Positions 16,685-25,682 are shown, numbered from the stretch's first letter. The stretch: 64,000 nucleotides of DNA from Oceaniferula marina (GCF_013391475.1 NZ_JACBAZ010000005.1:1-64000), one strand, 5' to 3'. The notes: generated from the letters alone by a model not told the origin. Made by a program: numbers and translations.

Positions 16685-17422
16685 CTAAAACTTGTAGGCG
16701 ATACCGGTGATGAGTTTGATGTCATTTTTCTCTTTGTCTTCGGCAGGAGCATTTTCGTATTGGTCCGAGAGAAAAACTTTGAGGGCGATCGTATCGGTAA
16801 GGTCGGTTTCGAGGCCGGCTTCAAAGATGATTTTATAATCCTGCCCATCATCCAGTCGTGGGAACCAGGAAAAGTTTTGGTAGAATTTGGTGTCCTGACT
16901 GATCAGGTATTCGAAGTGCTGGGCGACCAAGGCGTGGGCGTAGTTGTCTTCGGTGCTGTCTTTTTCTTCGAAGGTTCCTCCGAGACCGAATTCCAGTGAC
17001 AGGAGGTGGGTGTCGCTGTTGAGAAGGTAATGACCCAGGCTGCCGGTGAGAGACATCCGGTAATCGATTTTGGCGAAGGTGTCTCTGCGGCCGTCAAAGC
17101 GGAGTCCGTAGAAATTTTCTCCAGCGTACTGGTGTTTCCATGTGGCCTTTGCGAGTGTTTCGTCGGTGGTTTTGTTTTCGTCTTCCTCTCCGTAACTATA
17201 ACTGAGGCTACCAAACAGGGCGTTGGGCCCTTGTTTTTTCTGTGTTTGAATACCGGCGGCTACCATCAGGGAGTCGGTGTTGCCTTTGGCGATGGTGAGG
17301 CCGAGGTCAAGGTTGCTGTGCCATTGCCCATCCGCAGGAGGCGATGACTTTTCGTCGTGGGCGGAACTGGTGAGGGGCAGGAGGAGGCTGAAGAGGAGGA
17401 GGTGTCGGGTGATGGTAGGCAT
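16685..17422 (-). CDS. DUF481/YdiY-like outer-membrane beta-barrel protein
   Basis: The 245-residue protein has a signal peptide (LLLFSLLLPLTSSAHD). The mature part is made of alternating amphipathic strands and starts with SNLDLGLTIAKGNTDSLMVAAG, the hallmark start of the DUF481 (YdiY) family. It continues with aromatic-rich strands (ENFYGLRFDGRRDTFAKIDY) and ends in ITGIAYKF, a C-terminal Phe typical of outer-membrane barrels. Its function in the family is not established; osmotic or salt-inducible members exist. A MITE-like element lies 63 bp upstream of its start codon and may supply or displace its promoter. Confidence 0.85.
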   Translation of the reverse strand: MPTITRHLLLFSLLLPLTSSAHDEKSSPPADGQWHSNLDLGLTIAKGNTDSLMVAAGIQTQKKQGPNALFGSLSYSYGEEDENKTTDETLAKATWKHQYAGENFYGLRFDGRRDTFAKIDYRMSLTGSLGHYLLNSDTHLLSLEFGLGGTFEEKDSTEDNYAHALVAQHFEYLISQDTKFYQNFSWFPRLDDGQDYKIIFEAGLETDLTDTIALKVFLSDQYENAPAEDKEKNDIKLITGIAYKF

Positions 17423-17485
17423 GATCGGATGGCTCGATGTGAACGGCGGGGAACGTGGAGAAGCTCCGAAGATTTGTCACGGTTA

Positions 17486-17692
17486 ATACCATTCTCCCAG
17501 TTAAATTGGCAGAATGGTTTGAGTTTAAGATGATGAGTCAGTCAGCAAGCTGAATGGCAAGGGGGCACTGAATCTTTTAGATTTTACCGTTGTTGCGCGT
17601 CGGTTGCATAGCCCGCTATGCGCCTTCCTTGCGCCTAGTTAAAATCGAAAACCTTCAGTGCCATTCAGCCAATTTAACTGATCAAATGGTAT
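17486..17692. mobile_element. MITE-like element, copy A (207 bp)
   Basis: The ends are imperfect terminal inverted repeats of about 25 bp: left ATACCATTCTCCCAGTTAAA, right reverse complement ATACCATTTGATCAGTTAAA. Inside is a second pair around GCTGAATGGCA/TGCCATTCAGC and a central palindrome (GCATAGC/GCTATGC), so the whole element can fold into one long imperfect hairpin. It carries no ORF. It differs from copy B (47723-47929) at only four positions. It lies upstream of the DUF481 gene. Confidence 0.85.
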
Positions 17693-17713
17693 AATATGGT
17701 GCCCGGCTTGAAC

Positions 17714-17747
17714 AAAAAAATGCGCAATACCGAGGGGCATTGCGCAT
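17714..17747 (-). terminator. rho-independent terminator of the HzsA-like gene
   Basis: On the reverse strand a perfect 9-bp stem, ATGCGCAAT/ATTGCGCAT (17720-17728 and 17739-17747), with a 10-nt loop is followed by seven T. It lies 35 bp after the leftward gene that ends at 17782. Confidence 0.85.
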
Positions 17748-17781
17748 GTGGAATGATGAGGATGTGGTGCTTGCTTAGCAC

Positions 17782-20280
17782 TTACTGGAAGTCCCGGTCG
17801 TATCGTTTGTTTCCTTCCTGGATGGCCTTGCGGTTGGCCTCCTCGATTTTTTTCCGGTCGGTGTATTTCTTCAAACGCTTCAGGTCCCGGTCACTGGGTT
17901 TGAAGCCAGGCATGTCACCTCGTGGGGTTTGGGTGAGGCGCTTTTTACCTTCGTTGATCAGAGCGAGGGCTACGCGATATTCCTTGGACTTCGGATCGAG
18001 TTTACTCAGGCAGGGGCTGAGTTCAGGGCGCTCGAAACTGATCTGGGCTCCTTGGCGGTGATTGTGCCCGGTGACAAAACGGGTCTTGGTCAGTTTCCCT
18101 AGTTTGCCCACTTCCGCAGGGGTGAGTGGTGAGCGTCCGGCCAAACCTTCGGGGTGGGCGGATTGGAATGTTGGGTAGTAGGGAGCATTGAGATCGAGCC
18201 AGGTGGTAATCTTTTCAAGCTCATCACGCTTGAGGCGGACGTCCTTGTGCTCCGGGATGTTTTGGTGGTCCACCGTGAGGGCTTTGACCAAGCGGCTGTT
18301 GGCAGCGCCCCAGCTGCGTGCCTGCTGGATGGCGGCGGGGCCGGCTCCAATCGCATTGACGTATCCTTTGCTCCAAAGGTCAATGTAGGAGGCATTGAAG
18401 ACCAGCGTTCGGTCGCTGGCGAGGTTGAGTTTTTGTCCGGCGGGTTTGCCATAATCGTGGCAGGAAACGCAATGCTGGTCGAATACCGGTTGCACCTCAC
18501 CTTGGTAGCTGAACTCCCTTGGCTTTCCTTTCCAACCGCTCAGCTTGGAAGCTGCCCGCTTCATGGCGAGTGGTTGTTTCTGGGTGTTGAGGGGAACCGC
18601 ACTGTTGCGGTCTTCGTGGCAGCCGACGCAGCCCTGGGTTTCTCCGGACTGGATGCTGGTGCCACTGCGCATCGAGTGGATCATCATTTTGTCTTTATCG
18701 AGTAGCTGGAAAAAGACAAAGGTATCGGCCGGGCATTCGAAATGAACCGAGCCGTCTTCCTCGACAGGGACGGTGCCGAGGATGCGTTTATTCTGGAAGT
18801 TGTGCCAGTTCATGGCGGGCCACTGGGTCCCTTGACCACTCCATGGGTTGTTGATCCAGGTGCGTTTCTCAGGAGCTTCGACAACACGCAGGTATTTGAT
18901 TTCTCCCGGAGCCACCCCTTGCATGTGGGTGCCAATGTAGACGTTTTGCACGTAAAACGTGCCGGTGCCGTTGGGTTTGTAGTCACGGGTGATGGGTTTG
19001 ACCGGGGCGGGCTTGCTGGTGGTGACGGGCATCGGCTCGTAACATCCGCGTCCTTCGCTGTGCAGCAGGATTTCGTTGCCGAAGGTGTCGACCAGAAAGA
19101 TCCCCATCGGGCGTCCCTTTTTCCCTTTTGTTTGGGTCATGCGTGACACGAGAAACGTGGTTTCACTGAGTGGGAACGGGTCTTCATATTTCGGGTTGAC
19201 CCGTTTGAAGGTGTCGAAGTTTCCTTTGTCTACCAGATTGATGGCATCGGCCGGCCAGGTGCGGACGACGGACTTACGGCCGTCCACGCCGAGGTTGCGG
19301 TCGATGATGGCCATGGCGCCCCATGGGACGTCGTGGCAGGAGGAAAAGGTGCAGAGGGTGAGGTTGGTGCCGGGGATCATGCGGGCATCAAGCACGCCTC
19401 CCGGGCTGGCAGTGTTATTACCCCAGTAGACGGCGTGGTTCGTGCCGTCTGGGTTGACGGTCCAGAGTCCTTGGGCGTCACCGAAGTTACGGTCGACATA
19501 CTCCCAGCGGTTGTAGAGGATGCGGCCATCGGGCATGACCGAGCTTTGCCCCTCGAACAGGGTGCTTTTACCGATTTGGTGGATATTGGCCCCATCGGCT
19601 TCCATGCGAAACAGGTTGGCCATGATGTGGCGGTTGCATCCGCAGAACTTCGGCTCCCGGGTGGAGGAAAAAACAATCGAGCCGTCGGGAAGGTAGCATG
19701 GGTCGAAATCGGCCACGCCTTTGGCGGATGTCAGCTGCTTCAAGCCCGAGCCCTTGGAGCTGATTTCGTAGATGTGGTAGTCGTCCTGAATGTTTTTACG
19801 CATTGAGAAAATGACTCGTGTGCCATCAGGGTGGACTTCGGGGTCTCGGATCGAGCCATCCTTGCCGGGGTCGAGTAGCACCTTGGTTTTACCCGTTGCC
19901 ACATCGAGCAGCTTCATCGGTCCGCTCGGGCGGTATTTGTGGGTGCAGACTTCGTCGGTTTGGAAGATGGTTTCCGTGTTGTGGTGGTCGCTCAGGTACT
20001 GGGCCCGTTCAACAAACAGCACGGGAGTGTTGGTCAGCAGGGGGTGGGCGCGGAGTGCGCGTTGCTGGAGCTTCTGGAAGTTTTCTCCGCTTTGGTTTGC
20101 TTTTTGATCCAGCTCTTTGAGGTAGGCCTTGGCCTGTGGGTAGCGATCACCGTATTTCATCTGCAGATCCTCGATGGCAGCACGCAGGCTTGTTGGGGAG
20201 TTTTTCCCTTTGGCGTGAACAGGACTGGTCAGGAGTAAGCCCAGAGTGGCAGCAGCGCAGATGAATAACGGTGTCTTCAT
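17782..20280 (-). CDS. HzsA-like (hydrazine synthase alpha-related) di-haem beta-propeller protein
   Basis: The 832-residue protein has a Sec signal peptide (FICAAATLGLLLTSPVHA). The N-terminal half is a TolB-like propeller with repeated blades (PEVHPDGTRVIFSM, PCYLPDGSIVFSS, GQSSVMPDGRILYNRWEYV). The C-terminal half has two cytochrome c-type haem motifs, CVGCH (about residue 550) and CVSCH (about 605). This layout matches proteins annotated as hydrazine-synthase-alpha middle-domain related, common in planctomycetes and verrucomicrobia that do not make hydrazine, so a redox role at the cell surface or periplasm is inferred and its substrate is unknown. It is the last gene of the leftward cluster, 45 bp after the IclR gene. 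Confidence 0.82.
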   Translation of the reverse strand: MKTPLFICAAATLGLLLTSPVHAKGKNSPTSLRAAIEDLQMKYGDRYPQAKAYLKELDQKANQSGENFQKLQQRALRAHPLLTNTPVLFVERAQYLSDHHNTETIFQTDEVCTHKYRPSGPMKLLDVATGKTKVLLDPGKDGSIRDPEVHPDGTRVIFSMRKNIQDDYHIYEISSKGSGLKQLTSAKGVADFDPCYLPDGSIVFSSTREPKFCGCNRHIMANLFRMEADGANIHQIGKSTLFEGQSSVMPDGRILYNRWEYVDRNFGDAQGLWTVNPDGTNHAVYWGNNTASPGGVLDARMIPGTNLTLCTFSSCHDVPWGAMAIIDRNLGVDGRKSVVRTWPADAINLVDKGNFDTFKRVNPKYEDPFPLSETTFLVSRMTQTKGKKGRPMGIFLVDTFGNEILLHSEGRGCYEPMPVTTSKPAPVKPITRDYKPNGTGTFYVQNVYIGTHMQGVAPGEIKYLRVVEAPEKRTWINNPWSGQGTQWPAMNWHNFQNKRILGTVPVEEDGSVHFECPADTFVFFQLLDKDKMMIHSMRSGTSIQSGETQGCVGCHEDRNSAVPLNTQKQPLAMKRAASKLSGWKGKPREFSYQGEVQPVFDQHCVSCHDYGKPAGQKLNLASDRTLVFNASYIDLWSKGYVNAIGAGPAAIQQARSWGAANSRLVKALTVDHQNIPEHKDVRLKRDELEKITTWLDLNAPYYPTFQSAHPEGLAGRSPLTPAEVGKLGKLTKTRFVTGHNHRQGAQISFERPELSPCLSKLDPKSKEYRVALALINEGKKRLTQTPRGDMPGFKPSDRDLKRLKKYTDRKKIEEANRKAIQEGNKRYDRDFQ

Positions 20281-20317
20281 GGATGGTTTGATGTGGGTTA
20301 TGAGTGTTGATCAATAC

Positions 20318-20327
20318 GATACGTATC
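20318..20327. promoter_or_regulatory. 10-bp palindrome upstream of the HzsA-like gene
   Basis: GATACGTATC is a perfect palindrome at the iclR stop codon and 38 bp before the HzsA-like start. It could be an operator for the adjacent IclR regulator, but no second copy upstream of the operon was found, so support is weak. Confidence 0.25.
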
Positions 20328-21111
20328 AAGGTGAGGTTTCATAGCCGAGCCGGACCGAGATGCGGGCTGCGGCATCTTTGACTTTTTCTCCCAGTTCGGG
20401 GAAGGTGTCGCTCGGTAGGTTACTGCTGGATCCGCTGATCCAGAGAGTGGCGATGACGCGTTGGGTGTGGTCGAAAATCGGGGCCCCAACACAGTGGATA
20501 CCTTCGAACTCTTCGGCTCGATCTAGGGCGTATCCCAACTCTTTGACCTCCGCGAGTTCCTTCCGGTAGGCCCGCAGTGTGGTGATGGTGGTGTCGGTAA
20601 ATCCCGGGAATTGCATTTTTTTCAGGATGGGTTCGGCTTCATCATCACGCATGAAGGCGAGCATGGCTTTGCCCGGAGCACTGCAGTGCATACGGAATTG
20701 GGAGCCGGGTTCGATCGAAAGTTTGAACGGGTAGCCGCCGGGGGCTTGCTCCAGCATGACGCCCTTGCCCTCGTTCATCACACCGATGAAGGCCGCTGCC
20801 CGAGTGCTGTCGCGCAGTTTGCGCATGATATCCATCGATTGTTCGATGATGTTCTCGTCTGAAATGGCGTGCAGTCCGAAGGCTAGGAACTTTTTGGTCA
20901 GGGTGAATTTTTGGGATTCCGGGTGGCGGGACAGGTAACCAAGGTCGAGCAGGGTGGTGGTGATCCGGAAAATCGAGTTTTTCGGATACCCGAGGGTGTT
21001 CATAATTTCAGTCAATGTGGCTCCCTCCCGACCTTGCTTGGTGAGGCAGTCGATAACTTCGAGTGACCGGACGAGTGCCGGAACGTGATATCTTTCGTTA
21101 GTCGTTTTCAT
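20326..21111 (-). CDS. IclR-family transcriptional regulator
   Basis: The 261-residue protein has an N-terminal winged helix-turn-helix (VPALVRSLEVIDCLTKQG, TLTEIMNTLGYPKNSIFRI) and a C-terminal effector-binding GAF-like domain (FRMHCSAPGKAMLAFM, GIHCVGAPIFDHTQRVIATLW), the standard IclR architecture. It probably controls the surrounding catabolic cluster in response to a small-molecule intermediate. ATG 21111 gives MKTTNERYHVP; it overlaps the 3' end of the kinase gene by 14 bp, indicating co-transcription. A longer in-frame start at 21165 is inside the kinase gene and unlikely. Confidence 0.9.
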   Translation of the reverse strand: MKTTNERYHVPALVRSLEVIDCLTKQGREGATLTEIMNTLGYPKNSIFRITTTLLDLGYLSRHPESQKFTLTKKFLAFGLHAISDENIIEQSMDIMRKLRDSTRAAAFIGVMNEGKGVMLEQAPGGYPFKLSIEPGSQFRMHCSAPGKAMLAFMRDDEAEPILKKMQFPGFTDTTITTLRAYRKELAEVKELGYALDRAEEFEGIHCVGAPIFDHTQRVIATLWISGSSSNLPSDTFPELGEKVKDAAARISVRLGYETSP

Positions 21112-22609
21112 GGTTTGCGAACGCGCAACATACATGACTAGCTTGTAAAAAGCGACTGTAAGCACCGATAAAGTTTTGTTTCTCAGAGGGTTGTTGCTGA
21201 TCGGTTACCTGATGAACCGAGTCCAGAGTGGAAAAATCTTCCCAGATGCCACATCCGACGGCGGCGAGTGCGGCTGCCCCCAGTGCCGCCGCCTGCTGGT
21301 CGACATTGGTCCGGGTGATGGTTTTGCCGTAGATGTCGGCATACATCTGCACCCAGAAATCACTGCGACTGCCTCCTCCAACGGCAAGAATGGAGTCGCT
21401 GATCGGGGTAATGGACTGTAAGGCATCGAGAGCCTGTTTAAGCCCGAAACAGATACCTTCCATCGTGGCTCTGATCAAATCGGCCTGGGTGGTGCCCAGA
21501 TTGATATTGAGGAACGCTCCACGGACGTCCGGGGTTTCATCCAGTGAAGATCCTCCGGCGAGGTGGGGGACAAAGCTGACTCCGTTGGCTCCGGGTGCCG
21601 AGGATTCGGCAAGCTCGATCATTGCCTCGTAGGTGTTTTTTCCTTCCTGATCAAGGTTGGTGCAGACTTGTTCCCGCATCCAGCGGAACGAGGAGCCTGC
21701 CGAAAAGATGGCAGTGGCGGAGTTGAACATGCCGGGCACGACATGGGTGAAGACGTAGGGGCGGGTGGAGAGGTCGACGAGCGGCTTGCTGGACGAAACG
21801 GCGATCCAGCTCGAGGATCCCATCGAGTTGTAGCAGGCACCTTCTTTGTAGGCAAGAGCCCCCAGAGCCATGCAGGAGTTGTCGACTCCTCCGGCTACGA
21901 CTTGCACGGACTCAGGCAATCCGAGTGCTTCGGCTGCTTCCGCAGTCAATGTCCCCAGAATTTCAGTGGAGGGAACAATTTTCGGAAAAATCCCGGCAGG
22001 CAGGCCACTGGCATTGATCAGGGTGTCGGAATAGTTCCAGGCCTTAAGATCATAAACTCCGCTACCCGAGGCATAGGAGTAGTCGGTGGCCATGACTCCG
22101 GTCATTTTGTAATTCACATAGTCCTTGGTTCCGATCACCTGGTGGATGTGCTCGAAGGTTTCCGGCTCGTGATCGCGCAGCCACATCATTTTAAAGACCG
22201 TGTAGAGAGCGGGGGGGAATCCGTTGCCTGTCAGTTGATACCAATCCTCTTCGCTGATGTGCTTAAAAAAGGAATCCATCTGGGTGTCCGGTCGGGAGTC
22301 CGACCAGATAGGCACCTGATCGCGTAACAATTGGCCATCCTCGTCCATCGGAACCAATCCCAGGCTATGGCCGGAAATGCCGATAGCCCGAACCTTGCCT
22401 GGGTCCTCCGAGGATTGTTCAAATAACCTACGGGTACTGTCGATCACCGATTGCCACCAGTCTTCAGGTCGTTGTTCATGCCAACCATCTTGTGGATAGT
22501 AGGTTTCATACGACGCAAAATCACTGGCGAGGCACTGGCCTGCAGCATCATAGAGGGAGGCCTTGGTTCCTCCGGTTCCGAAGTCGTAGGCGAGGATCGT
22601 TGCTTCCAT
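21098..22609 (-). CDS. FGGY-family carbohydrate kinase (xylulokinase-like)
   Basis: The 503-residue protein has the FGGY kinase layout. Phosphate-binding DFGTGGTKASLYD is near the N-terminus, with WHEQRPEDWWQSV and the substrate loop SGHSLGLVPMDEDG. The second domain has ACYNSMGSSSWIAVS and ILAVGGGSRSDFW before the C-terminal adenosine site. The loop SGHSLGLV differs from the QMHG of true xylulokinases, so the substrate may not be xylulose. ATG 22609 is the family start; the upstream extension to 22747 overlaps the aldolase gene. It sits between a DeoC-like aldolase and the IclR regulator, which points to phosphorylation of a sugar or ketose that the aldolase then splits. Confidence 0.87.
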   Translation of the reverse strand: MEATILAYDFGTGGTKASLYDAAGQCLASDFASYETYYPQDGWHEQRPEDWWQSVIDSTRRLFEQSSEDPGKVRAIGISGHSLGLVPMDEDGQLLRDQVPIWSDSRPDTQMDSFFKHISEEDWYQLTGNGFPPALYTVFKMMWLRDHEPETFEHIHQVIGTKDYVNYKMTGVMATDYSYASGSGVYDLKAWNYSDTLINASGLPAGIFPKIVPSTEILGTLTAEAAEALGLPESVQVVAGGVDNSCMALGALAYKEGACYNSMGSSSWIAVSSSKPLVDLSTRPYVFTHVVPGMFNSATAIFSAGSSFRWMREQVCTNLDQEGKNTYEAMIELAESSAPGANGVSFVPHLAGGSSLDETPDVRGAFLNINLGTTQADLIRATMEGICFGLKQALDALQSITPISDSILAVGGGSRSDFWVQMYADIYGKTITRTNVDQQAAALGAAALAAVGCGIWEDFSTLDSVHQVTDQQQPSEKQNFIGAYSRFLQASHVCCAFANHEND

Positions 22610-22640
22610 GGTGGCTGTGGTTGATACGGGGGTGTAAATG

Positions 22641-23351
22641 TTAATATGCCGACTCAACAGGGCCGGCCGGCTTTTGCCCCTTGTTGATTTCTTCGAGGAT
22701 GGCGACCGCGGTGCGGACACCGATACCGAAGCGGGTGACGCCGACATCGACCATGGCGAGCAAGGTCTCCAAATCGCGCACTCCCCCGGCGGCCTTGACT
22801 TCGCAACGATCTCCGACGGTTTGTTTCATCAGTGAGGTGTTGGCAAGGGTGGCTCCACTCGGAGCCCAGCCCGTTCCGGTTTTGACAAATTGAACCCCCG
22901 CTTCGGAGGCAATCTCACAGGCCCGCACGATTTCTTCATCGCTGAGGTGGTGGCACTCCAGAATGACTTTCACAGGCAGCCCACAGGCGGCCGTGATCAC
23001 GGCCTGGATGTCTCGTTTCACCCGTTCGTCTTGACCGGCCTTGAGCCAGGCGATGTTCATCACCATGTCGAGTTCGTCGCAGCCCATCTCGCGGAGCTCG
23101 GTGGCTTCGGATACCTTGCTTGCCGTAGTCGCTCCACCGTCCGGAAATCCAACCGTGCCACCCACGAGGACATCCTCGCAGTCCACGACCAGATCGATCA
23201 GCATCGGGGTGTGTGCCGGTAGGGCGAAGGTGCAAATGCAGCCGTATTGTTTGGCTGTTTCTGCCATTTCGCGGATCTCATCGAGAGTGCTGTCCGCTCG
23301 GACACAACTCAGATCGATCATTCGGGCAACTTCCTCGGCGGAGTATTTCAT
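22641..23351 (-). CDS. DeoC-like class I aldolase (deoxyribose-phosphate aldolase family)
   Basis: This is a 236-residue DeoC/LacD TIM-barrel aldolase. The Schiff-base lysine is in FVKTGTGWAPSGAT, the second catalytic lysine in VKAAGGVRD, and the proton-relay Asp in DELDMVMNIAWLK, so the catalytic machinery is complete. Compared with the second DeoC in this window (KTSTGK and KPAGGIR), the loop here reads KTGTGW and KAAGGVR, which may alter substrate choice. Deoxyribose-phosphate aldolases give glyceraldehyde-3-phosphate plus acetaldehyde. The next upstream gene is an alcohol dehydrogenase that could reduce the aldehyde. It lies 17 bp after that gene and 31 bp before the kinase. Confidence 0.87.
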   Translation of the reverse strand: MKYSAEEVARMIDLSCVRADSTLDEIREMAETAKQYGCICTFALPAHTPMLIDLVVDCEDVLVGGTVGFPDGGATTASKVSEATELREMGCDELDMVMNIAWLKAGQDERVKRDIQAVITAACGLPVKVILECHHLSDEEIVRACEIASEAGVQFVKTGTGWAPSGATLANTSLMKQTVGDRCEVKAAGGVRDLETLLAMVDVGVTRFGIGVRTAVAILEEINKGQKPAGPVESAY

Positions 23352-23368
23352 CGGATTATGGTTGTTTG

Positions 23369-24562
23369 TTAGAGTGCCTTGAGCAGAATATTGGAAATGT
23401 CCTCGGCGGAGACGGGGGGGTTGCAGGACAGCATGCCGTCGGATCCGAAGCTGACGGTTTTGACTCCTTCCACGATGGCTGGAATGTCGGCTTTGGTGAC
23501 TCCTTTTTCACTCATTGTGATCGGGACTCCGGATGTTTTTAGAAACCTGCGGAAGGCGCAGAGTCCTTCGTCGATGACTTCGCTTTGTGACTTGCCTTCG
23601 GGATCGATGCCCATGACTCTGGTCGCAAAGGTGAAGCAACGCTCGGGTTTGGTCGATTTGTAGTATTCCATCCATGCGGGCATGATGATGGACAAGGTGG
23701 ATCCATGGTTGATGCCATGACGGGATGTCAGGACGTGGCCTACCTGGTGCATCGGAGTCCAGGCGTCACCGGGAGATGCCCATCCGTTGAGGGCACAGGT
23801 GGCAGTCCATTGCAGTTCGGTGCGGGCGTCGATGTCCGCCTCGTTAGCGAGCACCTTGGGAAGGTTTTCGATGACATTGCGCATGACGCCTTCCTGCCAT
23901 CGGTGCAGGAGATCCGACTTGTCCTGGCCGTTGAAGTAGATTTCGAGCACGTGTGAAATGGTGTCGGCAGCTCCACATGCGGTTTGGAAGGTCGGTAGGG
24001 TGGTGGTCAGTTCGGGATCGAGGATGGCCGTCTTGGGAAACAGACACTCGCCCCAGATGTAGGATTTCTCCTTTAGTGCCGGATTGCTGACCACTGCACA
24101 CTGGTTCATCTCGGATGCCGTGGCTGGCAGGGTGGATACCATCAGCATGGGGAGGGCTTTTTCCGGTGGAATGGCGTCGACGTTGTCGTGTCGGCTGTAA
24201 ACCATATTCCAGAGGTCTCCCGAGTAGTAAAATCCAGCAGCGATAGCTTTGGCTGCGTCCATCGCACTGCCTCCTCCGATGCCGACCACCATGTCGACGC
24301 CACTCTCCTTGGCAATTTGAACTCCGCGTTCGACTGTTCCAATTTCCGGGTTGGGCTCGACTTCAAGAAAGGTGATGGATGAGACCCCCGCTGCTTTCAT
24401 CAAAGATTCTGCTTGAGTCAGTACGGGCTTGAGTAGTTTGTGATCGGCGTAGGAAACGATCATGGCAGATGTGCCGAGTTTGGCAGCTTCCTCGCCGACT
24501 CGTTGCAGTGTTCCCGGGCCAAAGACCACGCGGACAGGATTATAGTATTCAAATGAATTCAT
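23369..24562 (-). CDS. iron-containing alcohol dehydrogenase
   Basis: The 397-residue group III alcohol dehydrogenase has an NAD(P)-binding GIGGGSAMDAAKAIAAG motif and iron-binding residues in the HQVGHVLTSRHGINHGSTLS region. The start MNSFEYYNPVRVVFGPGTL is typical of the YqhD/FucO group. It reduces short aldehydes such as lactaldehyde or acetaldehyde, or oxidises polyols. The gene is second in a tightly spaced leftward cluster: 36 bp after the permease gene and 17 bp before the DeoC-like gene. Its likely job is to dispose of the aldehyde made by the aldolase, or to oxidise an incoming polyol; the sequence does not decide between them. Confidence 0.88.
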   Translation of the reverse strand: MNSFEYYNPVRVVFGPGTLQRVGEEAAKLGTSAMIVSYADHKLLKPVLTQAESLMKAAGVSSITFLEVEPNPEIGTVERGVQIAKESGVDMVVGIGGGSAMDAAKAIAAGFYYSGDLWNMVYSRHDNVDAIPPEKALPMLMVSTLPATASEMNQCAVVSNPALKEKSYIWGECLFPKTAILDPELTTTLPTFQTACGAADTISHVLEIYFNGQDKSDLLHRWQEGVMRNVIENLPKVLANEADIDARTELQWTATCALNGWASPGDAWTPMHQVGHVLTSRHGINHGSTLSIIMPAWMEYYKSTKPERCFTFATRVMGIDPEGKSQSEVIDEGLCAFRRFLKTSGVPITMSEKGVTKADIPAIVEGVKTVSFGSDGMLSCNPPVSAEDISNILLKAL

Positions 24563-24598
24563 GAGATTGGTGTATTGAATGGATTGTGTTAGATTGGT

Positions 24599-25636
24599 TT
24601 AAAAAGCTTCGTCGAGTTCGCTGGAAACACTCGCCCTCTTGGGTTTGATCGATCGAAGGGCTGTGAGCAGAATGGGGAAACCAATGGCAAACAGACAGAC
24701 CATGATGACGGGGGTGGCATCCCAGGATGCTCCTGCAGGCTTCATGAGTCCGGTGGCAAGAAAGATCGGCTGTAAGATGCCCGTGAGCATCAGGCTGACC
24801 GTGGGCGGATCGATGTGGGAATCGCCATGTGCACAGAACAGCATCGCAGCCAGTTCGCAGAGAAAGGCGACCAGGATGGCCATGGCCAGGCCCCACCACA
24901 GGTTTTGCGTGGCTCCTACGGCTAACAGCGATGCCAGTGCAATGTTATGAAACACTGGGACTTTGGCTCCAAAAATCATGAAGGTGAAAATGATGCACCC
25001 GAGCCCAAAAAGGATCAGGCCGCTGGCGGGGACCGTCAGGGCGAGATGTGACGCCGGAATTCCTACGGCACAGGAGATGATTAGAATTTGAGGCCAGTCG
25101 TGTTGCCAAGTGAGCCAGCAGCCGGCGTCCGAGCCCTCCCAGCGGTTGGTTCCCTGAGCGACTTTGCCGAATAGTCCGCTTTCTCCGAAGATAAGCCGGC
25201 CGAGCATCATGGTCAGGACAATCGCCGTGGCGATCGCATTGTTGGAGGCGTGCCCCCCGATCGTTGGAATGTTGGCGCAGGCCAGAGTGAGTAAGGCCCC
25301 GATGGCACCAAACACACCCCCGACCAACAGGACATCGGGAGCATTGCATCCCATCAGAGGCGTGCAGATATCCCTCCCGTTTTCCAGCACTCCCCGGCGT
25401 TTGGCGTAAATGGCGGCAACCGCTCCACCCCCAAAGGCTGTTTGGGGACCGACCAGTGGCCCCCAGGTCACCCAGGTGTCTACCAGGTTGACATCAGATC
25501 CGGTGGACATGCTGTAGAGCCCTCCCAGTAAGGCTCCGACTCCGCAGAGAACAAAAGAGGGAAGGGCTCCCACCGCCGCACCAAAGACGCCGCCGCAGAA
25601 GGCCATGACAAGCCAGATCCAGTCAAATTCAAACAT
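24599..25636 (-). CDS. polytopic membrane protein, putative substrate permease
   Basis: The 345-residue protein has about nine to eleven hydrophobic segments, many rich in glycine (MAFCGGVFGAAVGALPSF, VLLVGGVFGAIGALLTLAC, GLILFGLGCIIFTFMIF). I do not recognise the family with confidence. A symmetrical, Gly-rich pattern and conserved polar spots (ANIPTIGGHASNN, CAHGDSHIDPP) fit a secondary transporter or channel. As the first gene of the cluster it most likely imports the substrate for the kinase-aldolase-dehydrogenase set. I chose ATG 25636 (MFEFDWIWLVMAF); the longer frame to 25810 reads unlike membrane protein and covers the promoter region. Confidence 0.65.
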   Translation of the reverse strand: MFEFDWIWLVMAFCGGVFGAAVGALPSFVLCGVGALLGGLYSMSTGSDVNLVDTWVTWGPLVGPQTAFGGGAVAAIYAKRRGVLENGRDICTPLMGCNAPDVLLVGGVFGAIGALLTLACANIPTIGGHASNNAIATAIVLTMMLGRLIFGESGLFGKVAQGTNRWEGSDAGCWLTWQHDWPQILIISCAVGIPASHLALTVPASGLILFGLGCIIFTFMIFGAKVPVFHNIALASLLAVGATQNLWWGLAMAILVAFLCELAAMLFCAHGDSHIDPPTVSLMLTGILQPIFLATGLMKPAGASWDATPVIMVCLFAIGFPILLTALRSIKPKRASVSSELDEAF

Positions 25637-25682
25637 GATGATACGTGTGGTGGTTGATATCGTCTCGAGAGACTTGATTAAA

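Noticed and set aside
17782..20280. true hydrazine synthase alpha subunit and anammox metabolism
   Set aside because: No beta or gamma subunit or hydrazine dehydrogenase nearby; relatives of this protein occur in many non-anammox bacteria.
22610..22747. 46-residue N-terminal extension of the FGGY kinase
   Set aside because: It overlaps the upstream aldolase gene and is Ser/Pro-rich; the kinase phosphate-binding motif begins a few residues after ATG 22609.
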